Origin: an uncultured Nitrosospira sp.
GTDB taxonomy: Bacteria; Nitrospirota; Nitrospiria; Nitrospirales; Nitrospiraceae
Direction of reading: 5' to 3'
NCBI GenBank assembly: GCA_900696515.1
Contig: CAADGK010000056.1
Coordinates: 1 to 64,000, forward strand
DNA length: 64,000 bases
Position 1 is the first letter of the stretch; each line of letters begins with the position of its first letter. Below the pieces are notes generated by a model that saw nothing but the letters and a program-made list of their open reading frames with translations, had not been told where the DNA came from and ran no database searches. The position numbers and the translations under genes were made by a program. Shown piece by piece: positions 43,120 through 51,233 of the stretch.

Positions 43120-43626
43120 ATGTTTGCACGGCGAGCCTGTCTTTCACCGACCCTGTGCACGGCGTGGCTTCTCTTGCTGGCGTTTCTTGTCGCAGGCTGT
43201 CCATCGAAAACCATTCAGTACCCCGCCGAGCATGAGCGGTTGCTTCGCCTTGACCAGGCCTTGGAATCTCTCCGAAGCGCGTATGAGCGAAAGGATCGGG
43301 CGGGATTTCGGTCGATGCTGTCCCCGCCTGATCAGATGGAAGAGCTGCAACGTTACGCGGAGATAGATTTTGACGCCTTCCATGCGATTACACTCGAATT
43401 CAGGATCGAACGGGTCATGTTGGCAAAGGATGACCTTGATGTGCTGGTCAATTGGCAGGGGATCTGGAAAAAAGACGCCAATGATACGGGCACACGTCAG
43501 CGCGGCCATGCCCGATTGCAATGGGTCGGGACACGCCCGATGCTCCTGCGCAGCGCGCAGGGCGATCTGCCCTTCGGCATGAAAAGCAAACTGATGCTGG
43601 CAGAGCCTTCCTCTTCACCACGATAA
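43120..43626 (+). CDS. Putative lipoprotein
   Basis: A 168-residue protein with a lipoprotein signal: hydrophobic stretch TLCTAWLLLLAFLVAGC, where LVAGC is the lipobox. The mature part contains a helical region (SLRSAYERKDRAGFRSML) and a beta-rich C-terminal half resembling a small nuclear-transport-factor-like fold, a guess only. It is 3 bases before nadB and probably shares its transcript. The start at 43120 is preferred over GTG at 43102 since the TATACT box would otherwise lie inside it. Confidence 0.72.
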   Translation: MFARRACLSPTLCTAWLLLLAFLVAGCPSKTIQYPAEHERLLRLDQALESLRSAYERKDRAGFRSMLSPPDQMEELQRYAEIDFDAFHAITLEFRIERVMLAKDDLDVLVNWQGIWKKDANDTGTRQRGHARLQWVGTRPMLLRSAQGDLPFGMKSKLMLAEPSSSPR

Positions 43627-43629
43627 ACC

Positions 43630-45264
43630 ATGCCGCGATCCGTGCCGGAAGCAGATTTCCTCGTCATCGGGAGCGGAGTGGCCGGGCTTCGTGCCGCGTT
43701 GGAGCTTTGTCGGGTCGGGCGAGTGATCATGCTCACCAAAGGGCATCCTCTCCAAAGCAATTCAATTTTTGCACAAGGCGGTGTTGCGGTCGCGCTGAGC
43801 GAAGAAGATGACGTCTCCATCCACTTGACGGATACGGTGAAGGCGGGCCATGGGCTGTGTCGCCGAGAAGCGGTGCGCGTTCTTGTGGAAGAAGGACCGG
43901 ATCGCATTCAGGAGCTCATCCAATGGGGGGCACAGTTCGACAAGACCGGGGGGAAATTCGCGTTTGCACGGGAAGCCGCGCATAGCCGTAGCCGCATTCT
44001 TCGCGCACGAGGTGACGCGACGGGAAATGAGATGGTGCGAGCGCTCATGGCGCGGGCGGTTCGACAACAGCGAATCGCCTGCTTGGACTATCACTTTACG
44101 GTCGATCTGGTCGTCGAGGGGGGGCGCTGTTGCGGAGCGGTGGTCCTCGACGAAAACTCCGGCGAACAATTCGCCATTCCCGCACAAGCGGTCGTGCTGT
44201 CGACCGGTGGCGCCGGCCAAATTTTTGCCCGGACGACGAATCCGCCCAACGCGACGGGCGATGGAATGGCCATGGCCTTTCGTGCGGGGGCGGAACTTCA
44301 AGACATGGAGTTCGTCCAGTTTCATCCGACGTCGCTGTATTTGCCGTCCAGTCCGCCATTCTTGTTGTCGGAGGCCATGCGCGGGGAAGGGGGGCAGCTC
44401 CGCAATAACAAGGGTGAGTCATTTATGACGCGCTACCACCCTCTCGGCGTGCTGGCACCGAGAGATATCGTGGCACGGGCTATCTGGGCCGAAATGGCGG
44501 CGACGCGCGCCCGGCATGTCTATCTCGATGTCACGCATCTGGGGTCGGATTTCGTGAAACGTCGTTTCCCGACGATCTATGCGACGTGCCTGCGCCACGA
44601 TATCGATATTACGGAAGAGTGGATTCCGGTCTCGCCAAGCGCCCATTACATGATGGGAGGCGTCACGACCGACCTCACCGGGGCCACCACGTTGCCGGGC
44701 TTGTTTGCGGCCGGAGAGGTCGCGTGCAGTGGTGTGCATGGAGCCAACCGGCTCGCGAGCAACTCACTATTGGAAGGATTGGTATTCGGAAGGCGGGCCG
44801 GCGTGGCGGCCATCGCGTCGGCCGCCGGCGGCCCCAGGCCGAGCGGGAATGCGTTCCATATGCGGGTGCCACGCGGCCATGGCGATCGATTGGAAGATGT
44901 AGAGAAGGTGCGAAATTCCCTGCGTCGAATCATGTGGGGACAGGTTGGGTTGATCCGATCCCGCGAGTCATTAGTTCGGGCCACGGCCCAACTGGCCCGA
45001 TGGGAACGGATGGTCTCCCGACCCTTTGCCAGCAGAGCAGACCTTGAGGTGAAGAACATGGTGCAAGTGGCGCGCTGTGTGGCGGAAGCGGCTTTGTGGA
45101 GAGAGAACAGCGTCGGTGCCCACTATCGATCTGATTTTCCGGAGACGCGACGTTCGGGATGGAAGGCGCATAGCCGACTGAGCCTCACTGATCGGACTAC
45201 GGGGCGGGTGGGGGCGCGGCCTCGGGGGAAGCCGGTGACATTGCGTACTCGGAAGACGGGATAA
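43630..45264 (+). CDS. nadB: L-aspartate oxidase
   Basis: FAD enzyme that oxidises aspartate to iminoaspartate, the first step of NAD synthesis, working with quinolinate synthase (not in the window). The dinucleotide-binding start LVIGSGVAGLRAALE, FAQGGVAVAL, HPTSLYLPS, SEAMRGEGG and GVHGANRLASNSLLEG are the NadB/succinate-dehydrogenase signatures. At 544 residues it has the usual length, with a basic C-terminus. Its last 68 bases overlap the lytic transglycosylase gene on the other strand. Confidence 0.93.
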   Translation: MPRSVPEADFLVIGSGVAGLRAALELCRVGRVIMLTKGHPLQSNSIFAQGGVAVALSEEDDVSIHLTDTVKAGHGLCRREAVRVLVEEGPDRIQELIQWGAQFDKTGGKFAFAREAAHSRSRILRARGDATGNEMVRALMARAVRQQRIACLDYHFTVDLVVEGGRCCGAVVLDENSGEQFAIPAQAVVLSTGGAGQIFARTTNPPNATGDGMAMAFRAGAELQDMEFVQFHPTSLYLPSSPPFLLSEAMRGEGGQLRNNKGESFMTRYHPLGVLAPRDIVARAIWAEMAATRARHVYLDVTHLGSDFVKRRFPTIYATCLRHDIDITEEWIPVSPSAHYMMGGVTTDLTGATTLPGLFAAGEVACSGVHGANRLASNSLLEGLVFGRRAGVAAIASAAGGPRPSGNAFHMRVPRGHGDRLEDVEKVRNSLRRIMWGQVGLIRSRESLVRATAQLARWERMVSRPFASRADLEVKNMVQVARCVAEAALWRENSVGAHYRSDFPETRRSGWKAHSRLSLTDRTTGRVGARPRGKPVTLRTRKTG

Positions 45265-45901
45265 CATGACCGGTCGAAGCCAGGTCGCGAGCGAGAAACG
45301 TTCGGTAGTACCGGAGAACTTTTCTGACATATTGTCGTGTTTCGTCGATCGGCGGAAGGGTGCGATACCGGTCGACCACGTGTTCGCCGGCATTGTAGGC
45401 CGCAAGCGCGAGAGGGAGATTTCCTCGGAATCGATCCAGCAGGTGCCGGAGGTATTTGGTCCCCCCACCGATATTGTCTTCCGGATCGTAGAGATCTCGC
45501 ACATCCAACTGCAGCGCGGTCTGCGGCATGAGCTGCATCAACCCGACCGCACCGGATCGTGAAACGGCACGAGGATCGAAATTCGACTCGGCCTTGATCA
45601 CGGCGCGGATGAGGGCCGGGTGGAGTTGATGCTGCCTTGAGAACCGCTTGATCATGGGTTCCAATTCCTGCTCCGAGATGGCCGGATGCAGCCGATTCGG
45701 ACGGATGTCGACTCGACGGTATCGGACATCAGAAGGGACATTGGTCAGAGAAATAGTCCCCTTGGAGTCGATATACTGGTAGATCTCGGCGTGTAGGGAC
45801 GGAACCGGGCTCAGTAGACATCCACCAAGCAAGAGTGCAGCCGCCAGGCCGGAGCCTGTGCATGAGGAGGCGGACGGGAGTCTGTGATTCAGCATCGTCA
45901 C
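45197..45901 (-). CDS. Lytic transglycosylase, SLT domain
   Basis: A 234-residue protein, with a signal or lipoprotein-like N-terminus (GSGLAAALLLGGC), a DUF4124-like short segment (IYQYIDSKGTISLTNVPSD) and a C-terminal SLT domain: AVIKAESNFDPRAVSRSGAV with the catalytic glutamate, GLMQLMP, and ALAAYNAG. It cleaves peptidoglycan in the periplasm. The start is GTG at 45901 or ATG at 45895; ribosome-site evidence is weak. It overlaps the 3' end of nadB tail-to-tail. Confidence 0.85.
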   Translation of the reverse strand: MTMLNHRLPSASSCTGSGLAAALLLGGCLLSPVPSLHAEIYQYIDSKGTISLTNVPSDVRYRRVDIRPNRLHPAISEQELEPMIKRFSRQHQLHPALIRAVIKAESNFDPRAVSRSGAVGLMQLMPQTALQLDVRDLYDPEDNIGGGTKYLRHLLDRFRGNLPLALAAYNAGEHVVDRYRTLPPIDETRQYVRKVLRYYRTFLARDLASTGHVIPSSEYAMSPASPEAAPPPAP

Positions 45902-45981
45902 ACGATAGCAGTCTCCCGCGGACTGTCAAGAAATTGCGGATCTTTTGTGGAGACCTGGTGAAACACCGTGGAATCGGAGGC

Positions 45982-46869
45982 TTAGCCTGCTGCGGGCTGT
46001 GCTGAGAGTCGGTTTCGAGACTCGACGAACCGTGCGTGTAGCCTGCGGGTCAGTGGGCCCGGTGCTCCATTCCCGATTCGCGTGTGGTCGACCACGACTA
46101 CCGGCATGATTTCCATGCTGGTGTTGGTCAAAAAGCACTCATCGGCCTGATAGAGTTGGTCAACGGTAAAATGTCCTTCCTCGATGGGCAGGTGGAGCTC
46201 TTTGGCCAATTGAATCACGATTTGTCTGGTGATGCCGTTGAGGAGGCCGCAGTCCAAGGCAGGCGTCTGCAGCCGGCTCTTCCGGACGAAGAAGAGATTG
46301 CTGATCGTGCCTTCGGTCAGGTGTCCTTCCCAATTGAGCAGCAGGCTGTCGAACGTATTTCCTGCGATGGCCTCCCGCTTGGCCAAGATGTTGTTGAGGA
46401 AATTGGTGGTCTTGATTCGCGGGGGGAGGGCGCTCGGCAAGTTCCGCTTGGTCGACGCGACCATTACGGCGACGCCTTGGTCATAGAGTTGGGCTGCCGG
46501 AGGCACCAGCCGCTTGGTCATCACGACAACGGTCGGCGAGGAGCATAGGGCCGGATCCAGCCCGATGTCTCCGACTCCCCGCGAAACGGTGATTCGCACA
46601 TAGGCGTCTCGTTGATCGGTTCCCACCTCGTTGCGGACCATGGCTTCCCGCAGAATCTCAGGCCACTGCGTGAGCGGAATCGGAACGCTCAACCCGATGG
46701 CGTCGGCGGATTGAAACAACCGAGTGAGGTGGTGGTCTCGCATGAAGAGGCGCGGACCATACGAACGCATCGTTTCAAAGATCCCGTCGCCGTACAGAAA
46801 CCCGTGGTCGAAAACCGAGACCACGGCTTCGCGGTCTTGCACAAATCGATCGTTCAGGTATATCCACAT
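45982..46869 (-). CDS. pabC: Aminodeoxychorismate lyase or related class IV aminotransferase
   Basis: A PLP fold-type IV enzyme of 295 residues; start WIYLNDRFVQDREAVVSVFDHG, the catalytic lysine in RIKTTNFLNN and EGTISNLF are typical of ADC lyase and of branched-chain aminotransferases. Next to a pabB-like gene, the more likely role is ADC lyase, yielding p-aminobenzoate for folate. It starts 4 bases after the upstream pabB stop, so is co-transcribed. Confidence 0.82.
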   Translation of the reverse strand: MWIYLNDRFVQDREAVVSVFDHGFLYGDGIFETMRSYGPRLFMRDHHLTRLFQSADAIGLSVPIPLTQWPEILREAMVRNEVGTDQRDAYVRITVSRGVGDIGLDPALCSSPTVVVMTKRLVPPAAQLYDQGVAVMVASTKRNLPSALPPRIKTTNFLNNILAKREAIAGNTFDSLLLNWEGHLTEGTISNLFFVRKSRLQTPALDCGLLNGITRQIVIQLAKELHLPIEEGHFTVDQLYQADECFLTNTSMEIMPVVVVDHTRIGNGAPGPLTRRLHARFVESRNRLSAQPAAG

Positions 46870-46873
46870 TCTG

Positions 46874-48358
46874 CTATCCGAAGGCGCTGAAAAAAGCCTG
46901 GGCCTTATGAATGGTTTCCTCGTACTCGCGTTCCGGGTCGGAATCGGCCACGATCCCGGCTCCGACTTGGAGATATCCTGTGCCCTGTATCATCGTGAGC
47001 GTGCGGATCAGGATGTTGAAGTCGAGATCACCGCTCCAGCTGAGGTATCCCATGGAGCCGGTATAGAGGCCGCGACGGACCGGTTCCAATTCCTCGATGA
47101 TCTCCATGCAGCGGACTTTTGGGACACCGGTGATCGTGCCTCCGGGAAACATGGCTCTCAAGAGGTCGAATCCGGTTGCCTGGTCCGAGAGCATACCTGT
47201 GATATTCGATACCAGGTGGCTGACATGCGAGTACTGCTCCAACGTCATGACTTCGTCTACCCGGACGCTTCCGAATCGGCAGACACGACCGAGATCGTTA
47301 CGCTCGAGATCGACCAGCATGATGTGTTCCGCCCGCTCCTTCTCATTGGCCCGGAGTTCACCGACGAGTCGTTGATCCTCGAGCGGCGTTTTTCCTCGAG
47401 GCCTGGTTCCTGCGATCGGCCTGGTGTCGGCCCGACGATCATCGAGGCGGACAAGGCGTTCGGGAGATGAGCTGATGAGGCGGACCGTATCGAACCGGAG
47501 AAGTCCGGAAAAGGGCGACGGGTTCAGGTTCCGGAGGCGGCGATAGGCGGAGAGATCGGCCTGGAAGTGTCCTTGACGGAGGGACGAGCAATTGACGGTG
47601 AAGCGGTGAGAGAGGTTTGCTTGATAGATGTCACCGGCTGCGATGTAGTCCTGACAACGGCGGACACTCTCCATGTACGTGGCTTGCTCTTGTTCCGGCG
47701 TAAAGGTCAGGAGGCCCAGGCTGTCCGGATGGGCATCGACCGTACTGGGACGCGTCAATAGGGCTTCGAATGCGGCAAGCCGGTCTCTTCCTTCGTGGAA
47801 CAATCGTTCCCGTGACTCACCTAAAAACCGTGTCAGCGGGGGACAGAACATCAGTATCAGATGGTTGCGCTCATGGTCGACGGCCGCGACAAGATCAAAA
47901 AATGCGAATTCCAAATCAGGCACCAGAGGATGGGATGGGGCGATCGACGGTAATATCTCAAATTGGCGCACGAGATCGTAGCTGAGGTAACCCACGGCCC
48001 CCCCAAAAAACGGGGGAGCTTCGGGAGGGCGAGGGATGTGCTGGTCGGCAAATAGTTGAGCCAATCTCTCGAAGGGGGCCAATCTTGACGTTCCTTGGTT
48101 CCCAGTCGGTCGTTCTGCCAGGCGAGGACCCATTCCCGACAGTCCGTAATAAGGGTTTGCGGAAAAGTACGAATATCGTCCCATTGTTCGCCCGCTACCG
48201 TTTTCCAAGAGAAAGGACGGGTGCTCGGTCGAAGCAATGTTCGCATACAGCTCTACGGGGTTTGTTGATGGGCAGGGCAAAGTGACGATGAGCGGTGAAG
48301 GGGGGCCATGCAAAAAACTCGATGAGGTATCTTGTCGCATGGTTTGGGATATCGTCAT
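46874..48358 (-). CDS. pabB: Aminodeoxychorismate synthase component I
   Basis: Chorismate-binding enzyme with C-terminal catalytic blocks YIAAGDIYQANLSHRF, SSSPERLVRL, RPIAGTRPRG and GTITGVPKVRCMEI. It adds the amino group to chorismate in folate synthesis (with a glutamine amidotransferase not seen here). The PIAGT motif is TrpE-like; classical PabB has PIKGT with a catalytic lysine. The neighbouring pabC supports PabB over anthranilate synthase. Start codons at 48358 and 48340 are both possible; TATAGT at 48384-48389 on the reverse strand favours one of these rather than 48469. Confidence 0.8.
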   Translation of the reverse strand: MTISQTMRQDTSSSFLHGPPSPLIVTLPCPSTNPVELYANIASTEHPSFLLENGSGRTMGRYSYFSANPYYGLSGMGPRLAERPTGNQGTSRLAPFERLAQLFADQHIPRPPEAPPFFGGAVGYLSYDLVRQFEILPSIAPSHPLVPDLEFAFFDLVAAVDHERNHLILMFCPPLTRFLGESRERLFHEGRDRLAAFEALLTRPSTVDAHPDSLGLLTFTPEQEQATYMESVRRCQDYIAAGDIYQANLSHRFTVNCSSLRQGHFQADLSAYRRLRNLNPSPFSGLLRFDTVRLISSSPERLVRLDDRRADTRPIAGTRPRGKTPLEDQRLVGELRANEKERAEHIMLVDLERNDLGRVCRFGSVRVDEVMTLEQYSHVSHLVSNITGMLSDQATGFDLLRAMFPGGTITGVPKVRCMEIIEELEPVRRGLYTGSMGYLSWSGDLDFNILIRTLTMIQGTGYLQVGAGIVADSDPEREYEETIHKAQAFFSAFG

Positions 48359-48501
48359 CAATGTTGCAAAATAAGGTCGGCTCACTATACCGCAGAGATT
48401 TCTGAGGAGATAGATGCCTAACGGCTTGACATTACAAGCAGACCTTTGCTTAAATTGCACGCCCATCAACGGCAGAGTTGTGACTGCGTGCTCCGCCTCC
48501 C

Positions 48502-48738
48502 ATGGGTTTCAGGATGGCCCCTCCACAAGATCCCTTATATGCGGGGCTCGGCCAAGCGATCAGGATCGCAACTGATCTGCTTGCGGCCTTGATCGTGGGA
48601 GGAGCCTTGGGGTGGGTCTGTGATACGTATGTTTTCGACTCGACCCCATGGAGCATGATCATCGGGCTTCTGATGGGAGTCGTGGCAGGGATGAGAAATG
48701 CATACCGGTCGATCCAACGGTGGCCGAAGACACCATAA
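48502..48738 (+). CDS. atpI: AtpZ/AtpI-family ATP synthase assembly protein
   Basis: A 78-residue membrane protein with two hydrophobic helices (ATDLLAALIVGGALGWVCD and SMIIGLLMGVVAGMRNAY), typical of the AtpI/AtpZ family that helps c-ring assembly. It is first in atpI-B-E-F. The ATG at 48502 or the one at 48514 could be used; neither has a clear SD. Confidence 0.8.
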   Translation: MGFRMAPPQDPLYAGLGQAIRIATDLLAALIVGGALGWVCDTYVFDSTPWSMIIGLLMGVVAGMRNAYRSIQRWPKTP

Positions 48739-48771
48739 ACTAGAACCTTAATAAGGACGGACGAGAACATC

Positions 48772-49521
48772 GTGGAAGAAAGCCCCCTTCATCAATTCGA
48801 GCTTCAGAATTGGATCTCCATTTCGCTGGGCGGATTGGATATTTCCATCAATAAGGCCGTTGTCTTCATGTGGATCGTCGTGCTGGTCTCGGCGGTGCTC
48901 ATGGTGATGGCAGGGTCTGCAAGGAAGTTGGTTCCGGGCAAGTTGCAAAGCCTGGCGGAGATGATGGTGGATTTTATTCGCAGCATGATCTTGGACACGA
49001 TGGGGAAGGAGGGGATGCGGTTTTTCCCCTTGATCGCCACCCTCTTCGTGTTCATTCTCTTCAGTAATCTGATTGGCTTGATTCCAGGCAGCTACACGGT
49101 GACGAGCCAGATTATCGTGACGGCCGTCTTCTCGTTCCTGGTCTATGGGTTGAGTCTGATCATGGGGTTCATGCTACACGGCGCAAAGTTCCTCGGCATC
49201 CTGGTTCCCCCCGGGACACCAGGGTGGCTGGTGCCCCTGATGATACCGATTGAGATCATCAGCCAGGTGGCGCGACCAGTTTCACTCGCGGTCCGATTAT
49301 TTGCGAACATGACGGCGGGCCATGTGATGCTCGCGGTCTTGTTCAGTCTCACGATCGGCGGCGGGTTGCTGATCGGATGGTTGCCCTTTGCGTTTACGGT
49401 CGCCATCTATGGGTTGGAATTCGGTATCGCGTTTATTCAAGCCTACATTTTCAGTATCTTGACCTGCGTCTACCTGGGTGACGCGTTTCATTTACATGGC
49501 CATGATGAGCACGCGCATTAG
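48772..49521 (+). CDS. atpB: ATP synthase F0 subunit a
   Basis: A 249-residue membrane protein with several helices. The key stretch RPVSLAVRLFANMTAGH contains the essential arginine of the proton path, and later GLEFGIAFIQAYIF is the last conserved helix. The start is GTG at 48772. It lies 33 bases after atpI and 36 before atpE. It forms the stator channel for protons. Confidence 0.93.
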   Translation: MEESPLHQFELQNWISISLGGLDISINKAVVFMWIVVLVSAVLMVMAGSARKLVPGKLQSLAEMMVDFIRSMILDTMGKEGMRFFPLIATLFVFILFSNLIGLIPGSYTVTSQIIVTAVFSFLVYGLSLIMGFMLHGAKFLGILVPPGTPGWLVPLMIPIEIISQVARPVSLAVRLFANMTAGHVMLAVLFSLTIGGGLLIGWLPFAFTVAIYGLEFGIAFIQAYIFSILTCVYLGDAFHLHGHDEHAH

Positions 49522-49557
49522 CGCATGCCAGTTTAGACAAGAGAGGAGTAAGACATA

Positions 49558-49788
49558 ATGGATTCAGCAGCAGCAGGGTTGATCGGTATGGGATGTGCCG
49601 CGGCAGGGTTTGCCGGAGCGGGTGTCGGCATCGGGTTTATCTTTGGAAAGATGATCGAAGTGGTGGCACGTCAGCCTGAGGCGGAAGCACGCGTGACGAA
49701 ATACATGTGGATCGGTTTCGCATTGGTGGAGGCCATTGCGCTCTACGGCCTGGTCATTGCCTTCATCATCATGGGATTCCGCAAGTAG
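49558..49788 (+). CDS. atpE: ATP synthase F0 subunit c
   Basis: A 76-residue hairpin of two helices with GAGVGIGFIFGKM in the first and GFALVEAIALYGLVIAF in the second, where the glutamate is the proton carrier. The polar loop RQPE is typical. The first helix lacks the glutamine of Na+-binding rings, so a proton ring is likely. AGAGAGGAG precedes the ATG. A folded intergenic region follows. Confidence 0.94.
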   Translation: MDSAAAGLIGMGCAAAGFAGAGVGIGFIFGKMIEVVARQPEAEARVTKYMWIGFALVEAIALYGLVIAFIIMGFRK

Positions 49789-49793
49789 AGGCA

Positions 49794-49852
49794 GGCTCAG
49801 GTTTAGGTCAAGGCCGAGGGGACACCGTGTCGCCTCAGCCTGAACCTCAGCC
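49794..49852 (+). other. Intercistronic hairpin between atpE and atpF
   Basis: GGCTCAGGTTTAGG (49794-49807) pairs with CCTGAACCTCAGCC (49839-49852), with one mismatch and one G-T pair, enclosing a second smaller hairpin. Such structures after atpE can stabilise mRNA segments and raise the yield of the c subunit; here that is inference. Confidence 0.45.
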
Positions 49853-49867
49853 TTCCTGAGGAAAACT

Positions 49868-50374
49868 ATGCCACAGTTTGAATCGCACTTTTTTTCTTCC
49901 CTGATTTTCTGGGAAGTCGTGTCTTTCGGTATTTTGTTGTTCATCCTGTATAAGTATGCATTCCCGGGCGTTCTCAGTGTCCTTGAGGAGCGAGAAAAGA
50001 AAATTAAGGACAGCCTCGATCAGGCGGAGCGTCATCGGTCGGAGGCTGAGGGGCGGCTGAAGGACTATGAGGCAAAGCTCAGTGCAGCCGGGAAGGAAGC
50101 GGAGGCCATCCTTGCAGCGGCTAAAGAACGAGCACAGCGTCTGCTTGATGAAAACGAGCAACGATTGACTGCCGACGCAGAGCGCATCAAGGGTGATGCC
50201 ACAAGGGAAATCGAGCAAGAACGGCGCAAGGCCCTTCAGGACATCCGTACACAGACAACGGAATTGGCACTGATGGTCGCGGAAAAGGTTGTGCAGCGGA
50301 GCTTGACCGAAGCTGATCAACGGAAGTTCGCCGACGAAGCGCTTGAGGCCCTCTCCCGATCTCAACAGCGCTGA
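49868..50374 (+). CDS. atpF: ATP synthase F0 subunit b
   Basis: A 168-residue protein: one N-terminal membrane helix (LIFWEVVSFGILLFILYK) then a long coiled coil rich in E, K, R and A (SLDQAERHRSEAEGRLKDYE), the peripheral stalk. It ends the F0 group; the F1 genes (delta, alpha, gamma, beta, epsilon) do not follow, and the next gene is on the other strand. Confidence 0.92.
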   Translation: MPQFESHFFSSLIFWEVVSFGILLFILYKYAFPGVLSVLEEREKKIKDSLDQAERHRSEAEGRLKDYEAKLSAAGKEAEAILAAAKERAQRLLDENEQRLTADAERIKGDATREIEQERRKALQDIRTQTTELALMVAEKVVQRSLTEADQRKFADEALEALSRSQQR

Positions 50375-50394
50375 TCTATTCCCATCGTGATTGT

Positions 50395-50426
50395 CAGGGG
50401 GAGTCAGCCCAGGCTGACTCCCCCTG
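50395..50426. terminator. Long hairpin between convergent atpF and larE
   Basis: A perfect 14-bp stem, arms 50395-50408 and 50413-50426 with a CCAG loop, overlaps the larE stop codon. It has no U-run on either side, but its strength and location in a convergent gap suggest a two-way transcript end. Confidence 0.6.
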
Positions 50427-51213
50427 GTCGATACCCGTCCAAATCCACCGTCACAAACTGAAACCCGAGTTCTTTGAGTCGCGCGGTGATTCGTGTGCAC
50501 CGGGTTGGTTCAATGAGCCAGGGGAGGTCGTTGGGGGCCACCTCAATTCTGGCAATGTCGCCATGGTTTCTGACTCGAAAATGACGCAGCCCCTCGCGTT
50601 GAAGCACGGCTTCCGCCTGCTCGACCCGGTTCAGCTTTTCAAGCGTAATCGGCATGCCACGTGGGATTCGTGACGACAGACAGGCCGCGGCAGGCTTATC
50701 CCAATTCGAGAGCCCGAGTTCCTTCGCCAGGATGCGGATGTCTGTTTTTGACAGCTCAACCTCAACCAGCGGGCTGCGCACACCCAGTTCCCGGGCGGCC
50801 TTCATCCCGGGACGGTCGTCGCCGAGGTCGTCCAGATTCGTTCCATCCAGGATGTATGCAGCCGTTTTTCTTTGTCTGACTGTCCCAAGCAACTGATACA
50901 GGTCGGTTTTGCAATGGAAACAACGGTCGGCGTCATTTTTGACAAAATCGTCTATGGCCAATTGATCCGTATGTACTGTTTCATGGCGGGCACCGATTTC
51001 TTGAGCAACCTTCTTGGCTGCTTCCAGTTCCAGTAGTGGGAATGTCGGTGAGACGGCCGTGATGCCGACAGCCTTTTCCCCCAATTGGTCATGTGCAACT
51101 TTCAGCACGAAGGTACTGTCGATTCCGCCGGAATAGGCGACAACGACGGAGCCCAACTCCGTAAGCAGGGCTCGGAGTCGATGGAGTTTGTTTTGGAGCG
51201 CCGAGGATTGCAT
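50404..51213 (-). CDS. larE: ATP-dependent sulfur transferase LarE
   Basis: A 269-residue PP-loop protein (SGGIDSTF) of the LarE family, which makes the nickel-pincer nucleotide cofactor of lactate racemase-like enzymes. The conserved CLSSRIPRG block holds the sulfur-supplying cysteine; two more cysteines (RCFHCK) are 60-70 residues before it. Three cysteines could fit the class of LarE that binds an Fe-S cluster, an inference. LarB and LarC are not in the window. It follows the M16 genes on the same strand, with 20 bases between them. Confidence 0.85.
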   Translation of the reverse strand: MQSSALQNKLHRLRALLTELGSVVVAYSGGIDSTFVLKVAHDQLGEKAVGITAVSPTFPLLELEAAKKVAQEIGARHETVHTDQLAIDDFVKNDADRCFHCKTDLYQLLGTVRQRKTAAYILDGTNLDDLGDDRPGMKAARELGVRSPLVEVELSKTDIRILAKELGLSNWDKPAAACLSSRIPRGMPITLEKLNRVEQAEAVLQREGLRHFRVRNHGDIARIEVAPNDLPWLIEPTRCTRITARLKELGFQFVTVDLDGYRPGGVSLG

Positions 51214-51233
51214 AGATGATGTTCACACGCTGG

